This document shows positions 1-7,984 of a stretch of 10,410 bases of DNA, piece by piece (the stretch's first letter is position 1; the number at the start of each line of letters is the position of its first letter). The notes beneath the pieces are model-generated. The model was not told where the DNA came from and searched no databases. It saw nothing but the letters and a program-made list of their open reading frames with translations. Made by a program: the position numbers and the translations under genes. Origin of the DNA: an uncultured Longilinea sp. (lineage in GTDB: Bacteria; Chloroflexota; Anaerolineae; Anaerolineales; Anaerolineaceae); NCBI GenBank assembly GCA_937863945.1, contig CALMIB010000221.1, positions 1-10,410 on the forward strand, read 5' to 3'.

Positions 1-2
1 TT

Positions 3-557
3 CAGGCTATGACCCCGTACCGGCCCGTGCTGCCTACCGGCGCGGCGTACGGGGCCGGTACCTGGCGGCCGACCCCGGCGGACATCAAGGAATTTCTGGA
101 TAAGGTGCAGGAGCTGAAAATCCCGGCCGCCAATTTTTACAGTTGGGATGAATCGCGCAACCGCTTCCCCGATCTCTGGCAGGCTGTCTCGGAGTATCCC
201 TGGGGCGAGCTGCCGCCCGAACCGCCCAAGGATGTGGCGGATCAGTTGATTGACGCCTGGAACGCGAACGACATCGAACAGATCGCGGCCCTGTATTCGT
301 CCAACGCCGCACATATCACCCGCGCCCGCACCGTGCACGGATTGCTTTCCATTCGCGCCTGGTACAACACCTTCCTTAACGAGCTGCTGCCCGGCGGACG
401 GTTTACGCGCACGGCGCTCAGCGGCACCGGCAATATGCGCCACCTGACCTGGTCCGCCACCAGCAGCAAGGGCCAGGTGACGGATGGGGTGGACACGCTT
501 GGGTTAATGAACGATAAAATCGTCTATCATTACACCAATTTCAAAGTCACGCAGTAG
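3..557 (+). CDS. C-terminal part of a TIM-barrel-like / SnoaL-like (NTF2 fold) fusion protein, 5' partial
   Basis: The frame is open to the left edge; the first Met in view is at position 9, but the gene probably begins upstream. Numbering from that Met, residues about 1-68 (VLPTGAAYG, then NFYSWDESRN, then DLWQAVSEYPW) resemble the last strand and helix of a TIM-barrel glycoside hydrolase or lysozyme-like domain, where an aromatic Ser-Trp strand end precedes a closing Trp. A Pro-rich linker (LPPEPPKD) follows. Residues about 75-182 look like a SnoaL-like/NTF2 domain: the DQLIDAWNANDIEQIAALY opening helix, then WYNTFL, LTWSATSS, and a final IVYHYTNFKV strand. This fold binds small hydrophobic ligands or serves as an accessory domain in many enzymes. 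The substrate cannot be read from this fragment, and any signal peptide or catalytic acid residues would lie outside the window. The gene ends at TAG, four bases before a terminator, and converges with the topoisomerase gene. The NTF2 assignment is fairly firm; the barrel assignment is tentative. Confidence 0.72.
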   Translation, partial: QAMTPYRPVLPTGAAYGAGTWRPTPADIKEFLDKVQELKIPAANFYSWDESRNRFPDLWQAVSEYPWGELPPEPPKDVADQLIDAWNANDIEQIAALYSSNAAHITRARTVHGLLSIRAWYNTFLNELLPGGRFTRTALSGTGNMRHLTWSATSSKGQVTDGVDTLGLMNDKIVYHYTNFKVTQ

Positions 558-560
558 CAC

Positions 561-590
561 AAAAAGATGGCCTGACGGCCATCCTTTTTT
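561..590. terminator. Bidirectional Rho-independent terminator between convergent genes
   Basis: A perfect 7-bp stem (GATGGCC at 566-572, GGCCATC at 577-583) encloses the tetraloop TGAC. It is flanked by an A-run on the left (561-565) and a T-run on the right (585-590), so either strand gives a hairpin followed by a U-tract. It lies between the stop of the + strand gene at 557 and the stop of the - strand topoisomerase gene at 612, where a shared terminator is expected. Confidence 0.88.
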
Positions 591-611
591 ATGCGAACAA
601 ATTGATCCGGG

Positions 612-3470
612 TTATTTTTCCGCCGGTTTCTTCCGCGCGGACGGCTTTTTCACCTCGTCGGGCGGCGCGGCGGACGTTTTTTTGGTAGCCGCAGACCCGG
701 CTGCCTTGCCGCTGGTGGGTTTGGGAACGCCGGCGTTGGACGGCGCGGGGGCCTTCCCTCCGGTGGCCGGTTTTGGGGTATCCTTCTTCTCAGCTGTGGA
801 TGTTTTCTTGAGCGCGGCGGGCTCTTCCGCCGGTTTTTTGGCTGTTTTAGCCGCTGCACCGGCTGCTTTTTTGGCAGCCGGAGCGGCGGCTGTCTTCTTC
901 ACGGCCGGTTTGGGTTTGACTGCCGCCGTTGTGGTTTCTACTTTCTTGCCGCCGTCCACATCCAGGAGCGTGGGTTGTTCCACATTTTGGGGCGCAGCCG
1001 CAGATTTTGTCTTTGGTGCAGCCGCCTTGCCCTCCCAGAATTCCAGGCTGTCAAACGGCGCGGCCAGTTCCAGGGCAGCGTCGCCGGCTTTGACCGGCAC
1101 CAGTTCCTTCCCCGCGGCGCCGCGCTTTACGGCGGGAATTTCATCCACGCGCACCTGTTTTGCCGCCAGCACCTGCATGTGAATCCATCCGGTTGTGTTC
1201 TTTTTCCCAACCAGCAAGCCAACCAGATCGGCGCGCGGCGGCAATTTGCAGGCAATCACGCCCTGCCCATAACGGCCCTGCAGCGGGAAATCATCCACGG
1301 CCAGCCGCCAGCCCTGGCCGTTTGACGCCAGCAGCAGGGCCTCCAACCCTGGCTTCACAATTTGAGCGGCGCACACCGCATCGTTGGGCGACAACTTAAT
1401 GCCGCTGACCCCGCCGGCAATCAACCCCATCGGCCGCACTTCTTTTTCCGAAAAGCGGATGGCCATGCCGCGCGCCGTGAGCAGCAAAATCTCGTCCTCG
1501 CCACGGGTCAGGAATGTCCAACCCAGCAAATCCTCGCCGTCCACCTTGCACAGGGTAAAGGATTGCGTGGACGGCCCGGGCAGATCGTTGACAGAGGTTT
1601 TCTTGACCATGCCCTGCTGCGTGACCGCCACAATAAACCGCTCGACATCCTTATCGCGCTGGAAGGGCACGCTGAACATACCAACCAGCATGGAATCTTC
1701 GTTGAGAGATGAGATTTTGTGAAAGGGAACGCCGTCGCCGAATTTTTCTACTTCGGGCAGCGCGTGCAATGCAATGGCGGCGGCTTTTCCATCCTGGTCC
1801 ACCAGGTAGAGCGTCTGGTGCGTATCGGCGCGCAGCAGAAAGCGCGGCGCAGCCCGGCCGCTGACGCGCGGCAATTCATCATTATTGGTGCGGCCGATGA
1901 TGCCTTCAGGGGTCACACCCACCCAGACCACCTGCGCGGGGGTGATGTCCGTGGCGGTCAGTCGGTCCACGGCTGCCTCTCCCTCACGCAATGACACAAT
2001 CTGGGTGCGGCGGCGGTCGCCGTAGGTGGCTTTCATCGTCAGCAATTCGGATTCGATCACCTCGCGCATCTTCTTGGGTGATTTTAACAGCGCTTCCAGT
2101 TCCTTAATCTGCGCCGTCAACTCTTTATACTCATCCTCGATCTTCTTCCGCTCCAGCGCGGCCAAACGGCGCAGGGGCAATTCAAGGATCGCACGCGACT
2201 GGAGATCGGATAGCGAAAAACGCTTCATCAGGCGCGCATGGGCGGTTTCCACATCCGGCGCCGCGCGGATCAAAGCGATCACCTCATCCAAAAACTTAAT
2301 GGCGATACGTAATCCTTCGAGGATATGCGCGCGCGCCCTGGCCTTTGCCAGGTCAAACTCGGCCCGCCGGCGGACGACTTCCAGGCGATGCTCAAGATAG
2401 ACGCGCAAGGCCTGTTTGAGCGTCAACAAATGGGGCTCATTCTCCACCAGGGCCAGCAAATTGATGCTGAAGGTGGATTGCAACGGCGTGCGTTTGTACA
2501 GTTCGCGCAGAATGGTGTTCTCCGCGGCCGCCTTGTTGAGTTCGATCACGATGCGCATGCCCTGGCGGTCCGACTCGTCCCGCAGATCGCTGATGCCTTC
2601 CAGGTGGCCTTCCCGCACCAGTTCGGCGATGCGCTCGATCAACGCGGCCTTGTTGACCTGGTACGGCAGCTCGTTGATGATGATGCGGCTCTTGCCACGG
2701 CCCATGTCCTCCAGGTGCACCCGCCCGCGGACGGTCAATTTGCCTTTGCCGGTGGCATAAGCGCTGAGCAATTCATTCGAATTATGCTCCTGCAGGATGA
2801 TGCCGCCGGTTGGAAAATCCGGTCCTTTGACAAAGCGCATCAGATCGGTAATGGAAACATCATCGAGTTTTTCCCAGCCATGCAGCATGAAGACCAGCGC
2901 GTCGATCACTTCGGCCAGGTTGTGCGGGGGAATGCTGGTGGCCATGCCCACCGCGATGCCAGAAGCGCCATTGACCAGCAGGTTGGGCACTGCTGCCGGC
3001 AACACTTCCGGCTCGTCCAGCGAACCGTCAAAGTTGCGCCCGAAGTTAACCGTATTCCGGTCGAGTTGATTAAGAATTTCTATGGCAAATGGCGTCAGGC
3101 GGGCTTCGGTGTAGCGCATCGCCGCGGGCGGGTCGCCGTCCACGCTGCCGAAATTGCCCTGGCCGTCCACCAGCATATTGCGCATGGAGAAATCCTGCCC
3201 CAGGCGCGCCATGGCTTCATAGACGGCCATATCGCCGTGGGGATGGTACTTGCCCAGCACCTCGCCGACGATTCTGGCGGATTTCTTGAACGCCGAATCC
3301 GGGCGCAACCCCATGTCGTACATGGCATACAAAATCCGGCGTTGCACGGGTTTTAGCCCGTCCCGCGCATCGGGGAGCGCGCGGGCAATGATCACGCTCA
3401 TGGCATAATCCAGATAGGATTGCTGCATTTCGTGGTCGATATCGATCTTACGGATCTGGCCAATTTCCAT
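612..3470 (-). CDS. gyrA: Type IIA DNA topoisomerase subunit A (DNA gyrase A-like; GyrA/ParC family) with long basic C-terminal tail
   Basis: This is the DNA breakage-reunion subunit of a type II topoisomerase, which works as an A2B2 tetramer to pass one duplex through another. The N-terminal winged-helix domain carries KYHPHGD (residues 74-80) and the catalytic Tyr120 in [10 protein letters not shown], with Arg119 before it. The tower and coiled-coil dimer gate run to about residue 500. About six beta-pinwheel blade repeats (about 513-800) follow, which is gyrase-like in number. The usual GyrA box QRRGGKG is not at its place in the first blade, where RVSGRAA (535-541) stands instead. Residues 814-952 are a low-complexity Lys/Ala/Pro/Thr tail, which explains the 952-residue length against roughly 800-875 for typical GyrA. 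The ATG start is supported by GGAG seven bases upstream (3478-3481). No gyrB or parE is in view, so gyrase and topoisomerase IV cannot be told apart for certain. The family is certain; the symbol is the more likely choice. Confidence 0.93.
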   Translation of the reverse strand: MEIGQIRKIDIDHEMQQSYLDYAMSVIIARALPDARDGLKPVQRRILYAMYDMGLRPDSAFKKSARIVGEVLGKYHPHGDMAVYEAMARLGQDFSMRNMLVDGQGNFGSVDGDPPAAMRYTEARLTPFAIEILNQLDRNTVNFGRNFDGSLDEPEVLPAAVPNLLVNGASGIAVGMATSIPPHNLAEVIDALVFMLHGWEKLDDVSITDLMRFVKGPDFPTGGIILQEHNSNELLSAYATGKGKLTVRGRVHLEDMGRGKSRIIINELPYQVNKAALIERIAELVREGHLEGISDLRDESDRQGMRIVIELNKAAAENTILRELYKRTPLQSTFSINLLALVENEPHLLTLKQALRVYLEHRLEVVRRRAEFDLAKARARAHILEGLRIAIKFLDEVIALIRAAPDVETAHARLMKRFSLSDLQSRAILELPLRRLAALERKKIEDEYKELTAQIKELEALLKSPKKMREVIESELLTMKATYGDRRRTQIVSLREGEAAVDRLTATDITPAQVVWVGVTPEGIIGRTNNDELPRVSGRAAPRFLLRADTHQTLYLVDQDGKAAAIALHALPEVEKFGDGVPFHKISSLNEDSMLVGMFSVPFQRDKDVERFIVAVTQQGMVKKTSVNDLPGPSTQSFTLCKVDGEDLLGWTFLTRGEDEILLLTARGMAIRFSEKEVRPMGLIAGGVSGIKLSPNDAVCAAQIVKPGLEALLLASNGQGWRLAVDDFPLQGRYGQGVIACKLPPRADLVGLLVGKKNTTGWIHMQVLAAKQVRVDEIPAVKRGAAGKELVPVKAGDAALELAAPFDSLEFWEGKAAAPKTKSAAAPQNVEQPTLLDVDGGKKVETTTAAVKPKPAVKKTAAAPAAKKAAGAAAKTAKKPAEEPAALKKTSTAEKKDTPKPATGGKAPAPSNAGVPKPTSGKAAGSAATKKTSAAPPDEVKKPSARKKPAEK

Positions 3471-3516
3471 TCAGGCACTCCAGGGTTGGATTGAAACAAT
3501 TCTTCCAGCGAATCTC

Positions 3517-3522
3517 ATTGTA
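3517..3522 (-). promoter_or_regulatory. Candidate -10 element for the topoisomerase A gene
   Basis: On the minus strand TACAAT (5 of 6 matches to TATAAT) lies 46 bases before the ATG and just past the rpoC terminator. A promoter is needed here if the terminator is efficient. No convincing -35 is found at the right distance, because that position falls inside the terminator stem and T-tract. This is a weak call based on one hexamer plus context. Confidence 0.28.
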
Positions 3523-3531
3523 CTTGAAATC

Positions 3532-3564
3532 AAAAAAGCCTGAGGATTGTTTCCTCAGGCTTTT
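3532..3564 (-). terminator. Rho-independent terminator of rpoC
   Basis: A 13-bp perfect inverted repeat (3534-3546 with 3552-3564) encloses a 5-base loop. The GC-rich core is AGCCTGAGGA and its complement. Read on the minus strand, the hairpin is followed by a run of six T (3532-3537; four of these T also pair with the A-run on the other arm). It begins 25 bases after the rpoC stop codon, so it ends the rpoC transcript and insulates the downstream topoisomerase gene. Confidence 0.93.
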
Positions 3565-3589
3565 GTGGTTCATTCATTGCCAGGGGCAA

Positions 3590-6500
3590 TTACTGTTCAG
3601 ACGCGCTGGGCAGGTTGGACACCGATACGCGGCGGTCAAGCGATTCCTCGCGGTCAAAGCGCCCATGGACAAAACCCGTCCCGGCCGGGATGAGCTTGCC
3701 GATGATGACGTTCTCTTTCAGACCGTACAGTGGATCTTCGTTGCCGGCGATAGCTGCCCCGGCCAGCACCTTGATGGTGTGCTGGAAGGAGGAGGCGGAC
3801 AGGAACGATTCGGTGCTGAGGGACGCCTTGGTGACACCCAGCAGGATTTCGACAAACCGCGCGGGCTGTTTGCCTTCGGAGATCAGCTTTTCGTTGATGG
3901 CCTTCATCTCCAACCGGTCAACCACGTCCATCGGCAGGTAAGGAGAATCGCCGGGGCGCACGACCTGCACCTTGCTCAGCATCTTGCGGACAATCACCTC
4001 GAAGTGCTTGTCGTTGATGTTCTGGCCTTGCGCGCGGTACACCTTCTGAATTTCAGTCAGCAGGTACATGTTGCAGGCGTCGCGGCCCTTGATGCGCAGA
4101 ACGGTGTGCGGGTTGAGCGAGCCCTCGGTCAAAGGCTGGCCGGCTTCCACAATGTCGCCGTCTTTGATCAGCAGGCGCGAAGTGGTGGGGATGTCGTACT
4201 CTTCGGTTTCCCGGTTTTCGTAGGAAACGATCACCTGGCGGCCTTCGATGCGAACCCGGCCGGTGTGCTGCGCGGTGATGGTCGCTTCGCCGGTGGAGGC
4301 AATCACATCGCCCAGCGAGACGGAGTCTTCGTCGGCAACGTTGATCGTCCAGGATTCGGGAATGTCATAGGCATCGCTGACCATTTCGCTGTGATCGACG
4401 CGCACGACGCGCTGATCGGTGTAGCGGTCCGATTGGATGATGTGCGCCGTGCCGGCGATGCGCGTGATGACGGCCTCGCCTTTGGGCATGCGCCGGGCTT
4501 CAAAGAGTTCTTCCACGCGCGGCAAACCGGTGGTGATGTCGCCACCCGCAGCAACGCCGCCGGTGTGGAAGGTTCGCAGCGTCAACTGCGTGCCAGGCTC
4601 GCCGATGGATTGCGCGGCAACGGTGCCCACCGCGGAACCCATCTCCACCAGTTTTCCACGGCCCAGGTCCATGCCGTAGCACTTGGCGCAGATGCCGTGG
4701 GTCAATTCACAGGTCATTGGGCTGCGCACTTTGACGGCGTCGATGCCCGCGCCGACCACCTTGCGAATGGAGGCGTGATCCAGGATATCGTCCCGTTCGG
4801 CCAGTACTTCGCCGGTGTTCGGGTCAACAATCCGCTGTGCGACCAGGCGGCCGTAAAGGCGGGTGCCGAGCGATTGCCCGGCGACATCGTCGCTCTTGCG
4901 AATCCAGATGCCGTCTTCGGTGCCGCAGTCGATTTCGTTGATGATGATGTCCTGAGCAATATCCACCAGGCGGCGGGTCAGGTAACCGGCGTCGGCCGTG
5001 CGCAGCGCGGTGTCGGCCAGACCCTTGCGCGCGCCGTGCGTGGAGATGAAATATTCCAGCGCGGTGAGGCCTTCGCGGAAGTTGGACTGAATGGGCAGGC
5101 GGATGATGCGGCCGGCCGGGTCAGCCATCAGGCCACGCATGCCGGCCAGCTGCGCAATCGGGCCAAAACCGCCCTTCGTGGCGCCGGAATTGGCCATCAC
5201 GGAGAGGTTGCCGTCCGGGTCCATGTTCTTACGCACGGCATCCGCCACCTTCTTGGTGGTCACCTGCCAGATTTCAATTTCACGCTCGTTGCGTTCCTGC
5301 TCGGTGAGCAAGCCGCGGCGGAAGTTGCGCTGCACGCCTTCAATGTCCTTCTGGGCATTTTCCAGGATGGTGTTCTTGGCTGCAGGCATGGAAATATCCG
5401 ATACTGCCAGGGTGGATCCGGAACGCATCGCGTACTCGAAGCCGATATCCTTGATGTGGTCAGCGACGTCGGTGGTGATATCCTCGCCGCAGTATTCATA
5501 TACAGCAGCGATCAGATCTTTGACGCCGCCCTTATCCAGTGCTTCGTTAACAAACTTCACCTGTTCGGGCAGAATCCGGTTGAACAATACGCGCCCAACG
5601 GTTGTATCGATCAATTTTCGGCGTTTCGCCGGCAGGCGGCTGCCATCATCATCGTAATACGTGTCCACGTTGATTTTAATGCTGGTATGGACGTGCACCT
5701 GGCCCAACTGGTAGGCCATCTCAACCTCGTCCGTATCGACGAAGATGCGTCCGTCGCCCGGGTGTTTCTTGTTGTCCTCAACGGTCAGATAGAACACGCC
5801 CAGCACCATATCCTTCGAGGGGCTAATGATCGGTTCGCCGTCTGCTGGTTTGAGCAGGTTACGCGAGGAGAGCATCAGGTTGCGCGCTTCCCAGACGGCC
5901 TTTTCAGAGAGCGGCACATGCACGGCCATCTGGTCGCCGTCGAAGTCCGCATTGAAAGCGGTGGTGACAAGCGGATGGAGCTGAATGGCGCTTCCTTCGA
6001 TCAAAACCGGCTCAAAGGCCTGGATGCCCAGGCGGTGCAGGGTCGGTGCGCGGTTCAACAGAACCGGGCGTTCCTTGATCACCTCTTCGAGCACTTCCCA
6101 GACCTCAGGGCGGTTGCGCTCAATGAAGCGCCGTGCGCCTTTGACATTGGCGGCGTAATTGTGCGACACCAGGCGGGAAATGACGAATGGCCGGAACAAT
6201 TCCAGCGCCATGGTCTTGGGCAGACCGCACTGATACAGTTTGAGGGTCGGGCCAACTACAATCACCGAGCGGCCGGAGTAGTCCACGCGCTTACCCAGCA
6301 GGTTGCGGCGGAAGCGGCCCTTCTTGCCCTTGAGCATATCGCTCAACGACTTCAGCTCGCGGCGGCCGCGGCGCGAGAGCGCTTTGCCGCGTTGCGAGTT
6401 ATCCACCAGCGAGTCGACCGCTTCCTGCAGCATGCGCTTTTCATTGCGCACAATGACGTCCGGGGCGCCCAGCTCAAGCAGACGCTTGAGGCGGTTGTTG

Positions 6501-7825
6501 CGGTTGATTACACGGCGGTAGAGATCATTCAGGTCAGAGGTTGCAAACCGGCCGCCGTCCAACTGCACCATCGGGCGCAGGTCGGGCGGGATGACCGGCA
6601 GGACGGTCAGGATCATCCATTCCGGGCGGTTCTGAGAACGGCGGAAGGCTTCCACCACCTTAAGGCGCGTGGTGGCTTTCTTGCGTTTCTGCTTGCTCTT
6701 GGAGGTGCGCACCTCATGCCACAGGTCCTCGGAAAGCTGATCGAGGTCCAGGCGGCGCAGGATGTCATAGAAGGCTTCAGCGCCCATATCCGCGCGGAAG
6801 ACCTGGCCCCAGCGCGATTTCAATTCGCGGTAGCGGCTTTCGCTCAGGAAGGTGAACGCGCGCAGCTCCTGCAGTTCATCGCGCAGGCGCGAGTTCTGGC
6901 CCTGCGATGCGGAGGATTGATCTTCCAGCTCGCTGCGCAGCATTTCCATTTCTTCATCGGCCTGCGCGCGGATCTCCTGGATCTGCATCTTGATCTGCTC
7001 GAGCTCGCGCTGAACTTCCTCGCGGAATTCGCTTTCCAGCTCGTCCAGGCGTTCCTTGACGGCCCGCTGAATCCTGGAAATGTGCTGGGCGGTCACCGTC
7101 TCGCCGACATCGGCGATGAGCGAGTTCGCGGCCGAGAAAATCACCTTGGTGACCAAAACGCTGCCCACTTTTTCCTGCAACGTTTGTTCCAGGCGCTGGC
7201 CTTCCTGGATGACCGGTTCCAGGCGCGAAGCAATTTGTTCATCGCGGCGCGATTCCATCTCACTCTTGCGCGCCTGCAATTCCTGGATCTTGCGGTCGCG
7301 GCTCTGCTTGACTTCCAGGATGCGGGTATTAATCTGGGCAGCCTGCTCACGTTCCGAGACGTTGATCTCGTCTTCGAGGCGCTTGAGCGCCTTATTGCGC
7401 GCATCATCGTCAACGTAGGTGACGATGTACTGGGCGAAATACAGCACGCGATCCAGGTTGCGACGGGAAATATCCAGCAGCATGCCCAGGTAAGAAGGTA
7501 CGCGCCGTGTGTACCAAATATGAGCAACCGGGGTCGCCAGTTCAATGTGGCCCATGCGCTCGCGGCGCACGGACGAACGGGTGACTTCAACACCGCACTT
7601 ATCGCAGATGATGCCCTTGTAGCGCGGATTCTTGTACTTACCACAATAACACTGGTAGTCGCGCGTTGGGCCAAAGATTGCCTCACAGAAGAGGCCATCT
7701 TTTTCAGGGCGAAGACGTCGATAGTTGATGGTTTCCGGTTTCAGGACTTCGCCATAGGACCAGCTTCGGATCGTTTCCGGAGAGGCCAGGCTGATACGTA
7801 GGGCAACAAGGCTCTTGGTTTCCAC
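3590..7825 (-). CDS. rpoC: DNA-directed RNA polymerase subunit beta'
   Basis: This is the beta' subunit of RNA polymerase, which with beta forms the active-site cleft. Numbering is from the GTG start (1411 residues). The N-terminal zinc ribbon has Cys59, Cys61, Cys74 and Cys77 (QCYCGKY, then CDKCGVEV). The catalytic Mg-binding motif [12 protein letters not shown] covers 625-636, with Asp627, Asp629 and Asp631. The bridge helix and trigger loop ([10 protein letters not shown] to [13 protein letters not shown]) span about 890-955. The second zinc site has Cys967, Cys1039, Cys1046 and Cys1049. A highly charged coiled-coil insertion (about 144-329) separates the zinc-ribbon region from the conserved [18 protein letters not shown] segment. 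The GTG start is preferred because AGGAGG sits eight bases upstream. The frame stays open upstream to a TTG at 7858, but that lies before the Shine-Dalgarno sequence, and the GTG product begins [11 protein letters not shown] as beta' proteins do. The gene upstream is a histidine kinase, not rpoB. All catalytic residues are present and the gene looks fully functional. Confidence 0.98.
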   Translation of the reverse strand: METKSLVALRISLASPETIRSWSYGEVLKPETINYRRLRPEKDGLFCEAIFGPTRDYQCYCGKYKNPRYKGIICDKCGVEVTRSSVRRERMGHIELATPVAHIWYTRRVPSYLGMLLDISRRNLDRVLYFAQYIVTYVDDDARNKALKRLEDEINVSEREQAAQINTRILEVKQSRDRKIQELQARKSEMESRRDEQIASRLEPVIQEGQRLEQTLQEKVGSVLVTKVIFSAANSLIADVGETVTAQHISRIQRAVKERLDELESEFREEVQRELEQIKMQIQEIRAQADEEMEMLRSELEDQSSASQGQNSRLRDELQELRAFTFLSESRYRELKSRWGQVFRADMGAEAFYDILRRLDLDQLSEDLWHEVRTSKSKQKRKKATTRLKVVEAFRRSQNRPEWMILTVLPVIPPDLRPMVQLDGGRFATSDLNDLYRRVINRNNRLKRLLELGAPDVIVRNEKRMLQEAVDSLVDNSQRGKALSRRGRRELKSLSDMLKGKKGRFRRNLLGKRVDYSGRSVIVVGPTLKLYQCGLPKTMALELFRPFVISRLVSHNYAANVKGARRFIERNRPEVWEVLEEVIKERPVLLNRAPTLHRLGIQAFEPVLIEGSAIQLHPLVTTAFNADFDGDQMAVHVPLSEKAVWEARNLMLSSRNLLKPADGEPIISPSKDMVLGVFYLTVEDNKKHPGDGRIFVDTDEVEMAYQLGQVHVHTSIKINVDTYYDDDGSRLPAKRRKLIDTTVGRVLFNRILPEQVKFVNEALDKGGVKDLIAAVYEYCGEDITTDVADHIKDIGFEYAMRSGSTLAVSDISMPAAKNTILENAQKDIEGVQRNFRRGLLTEQERNEREIEIWQVTTKKVADAVRKNMDPDGNLSVMANSGATKGGFGPIAQLAGMRGLMADPAGRIIRLPIQSNFREGLTALEYFISTHGARKGLADTALRTADAGYLTRRLVDIAQDIIINEIDCGTEDGIWIRKSDDVAGQSLGTRLYGRLVAQRIVDPNTGEVLAERDDILDHASIRKVVGAGIDAVKVRSPMTCELTHGICAKCYGMDLGRGKLVEMGSAVGTVAAQSIGEPGTQLTLRTFHTGGVAAGGDITTGLPRVEELFEARRMPKGEAVITRIAGTAHIIQSDRYTDQRVVRVDHSEMVSDAYDIPESWTINVADEDSVSLGDVIASTGEATITAQHTGRVRIEGRQVIVSYENRETEEYDIPTTSRLLIKDGDIVEAGQPLTEGSLNPHTVLRIKGRDACNMYLLTEIQKVYRAQGQNINDKHFEVIVRKMLSKVQVVRPGDSPYLPMDVVDRLEMKAINEKLISEGKQPARFVEILLGVTKASLSTESFLSASSFQHTIKVLAGAAIAGNEDPLYGLKENVIIGKLIPAGTGFVHGRFDREESLDRRVSVSNLPSASEQ

Positions 7826-7833
7826 TAAAATCG

Positions 7834-7839
7834 CCTCCT
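7834..7839 (-). promoter_or_regulatory. Ribosome binding site that fixes the rpoC start
   Basis: The minus strand reads AGGAGG, a perfect Shine-Dalgarno core, then eight bases, then GTG at 7825-7823. It lies inside the longer open frame that starts with TTG at 7858, so it argues for the shorter 1411-residue product. Confidence 0.9.
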
Positions 7840-7884
7840 GAACTGAGAACCGTGACAAATAGATTTAAAATTGCTTAACCAATT

Positions 7885-7915
7885 TCAGCGCACAGGAGTC
7901 TTCTCGCCGGCGCTG
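7885..7915 (-). promoter_or_regulatory. Possible hairpin in the rpoC mRNA leader
   Basis: The minus strand contains CAGCGC (7915-7910) and its complement GCGCTG (7891-7886). Inside, GAG (7905-7903) can pair with CTC (7898-7896) around an AAGA loop, leaving a symmetric 4x4 internal loop. Immediately downstream, AAATTG and CAATTT (7885-7880 and 7873-7868) can form a second, AU-rich hairpin. There is no strong U-tract, so this is not a classical terminator. It may affect leader stability or regulation; no known riboswitch or ribosomal-protein binding motif is recognised. Confidence 0.3.
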
Positions 7916-7957
7916 TAATACAAATCAATGACGGGTATAGCACACATGCAAACGGAT

Positions 7958-7984
7958 ATTATATCACAAAATATGGAATGTCAA
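7958..7984 (-). promoter_or_regulatory. Sigma-70-type promoter of rpoC
   Basis: On the minus strand a perfect -35 TTGACA (7984-7979) is followed after 15 bases by a perfect -10 TATAAT (7963-7958). TG one base before the -10 gives an extended -10 (TGATATAAT). The spacer is two bases shorter than the usual 17, and the extended -10 may compensate for this. Transcription should start near 7951, giving a leader of about 125 nt before the rpoC GTG. The site is in the spacer after the kinase stop at 8041. Confidence 0.82.

Noticed and set aside
615..1031. Frameshift or assembly artefact at the topoisomerase 3' end
   Set aside because: The low-complexity tail stays in one frame to a stop, is followed by a proper terminator, and keeps the Lys/Ala/Pro bias throughout, so it is a real tail.
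2325..3356. 343-codon open frame on the + strand
   Set aside because: Antisense shadow of the conserved breakage-reunion domain of the topoisomerase gene; composition and lack of motifs fit a shadow frame.
3491..7801. 1436-codon open frame on the + strand
   Set aside because: It is exactly codon-aligned and antisense to rpoC. Its translation has no recognisable motifs, and it is explained by absence of TTA, CTA and TCA codons in rpoC.
7826..7858. N-terminal extension of rpoC from TTG at 7858
   Set aside because: The perfect Shine-Dalgarno sequence at 7834-7839 lies within it and serves GTG at 7825.
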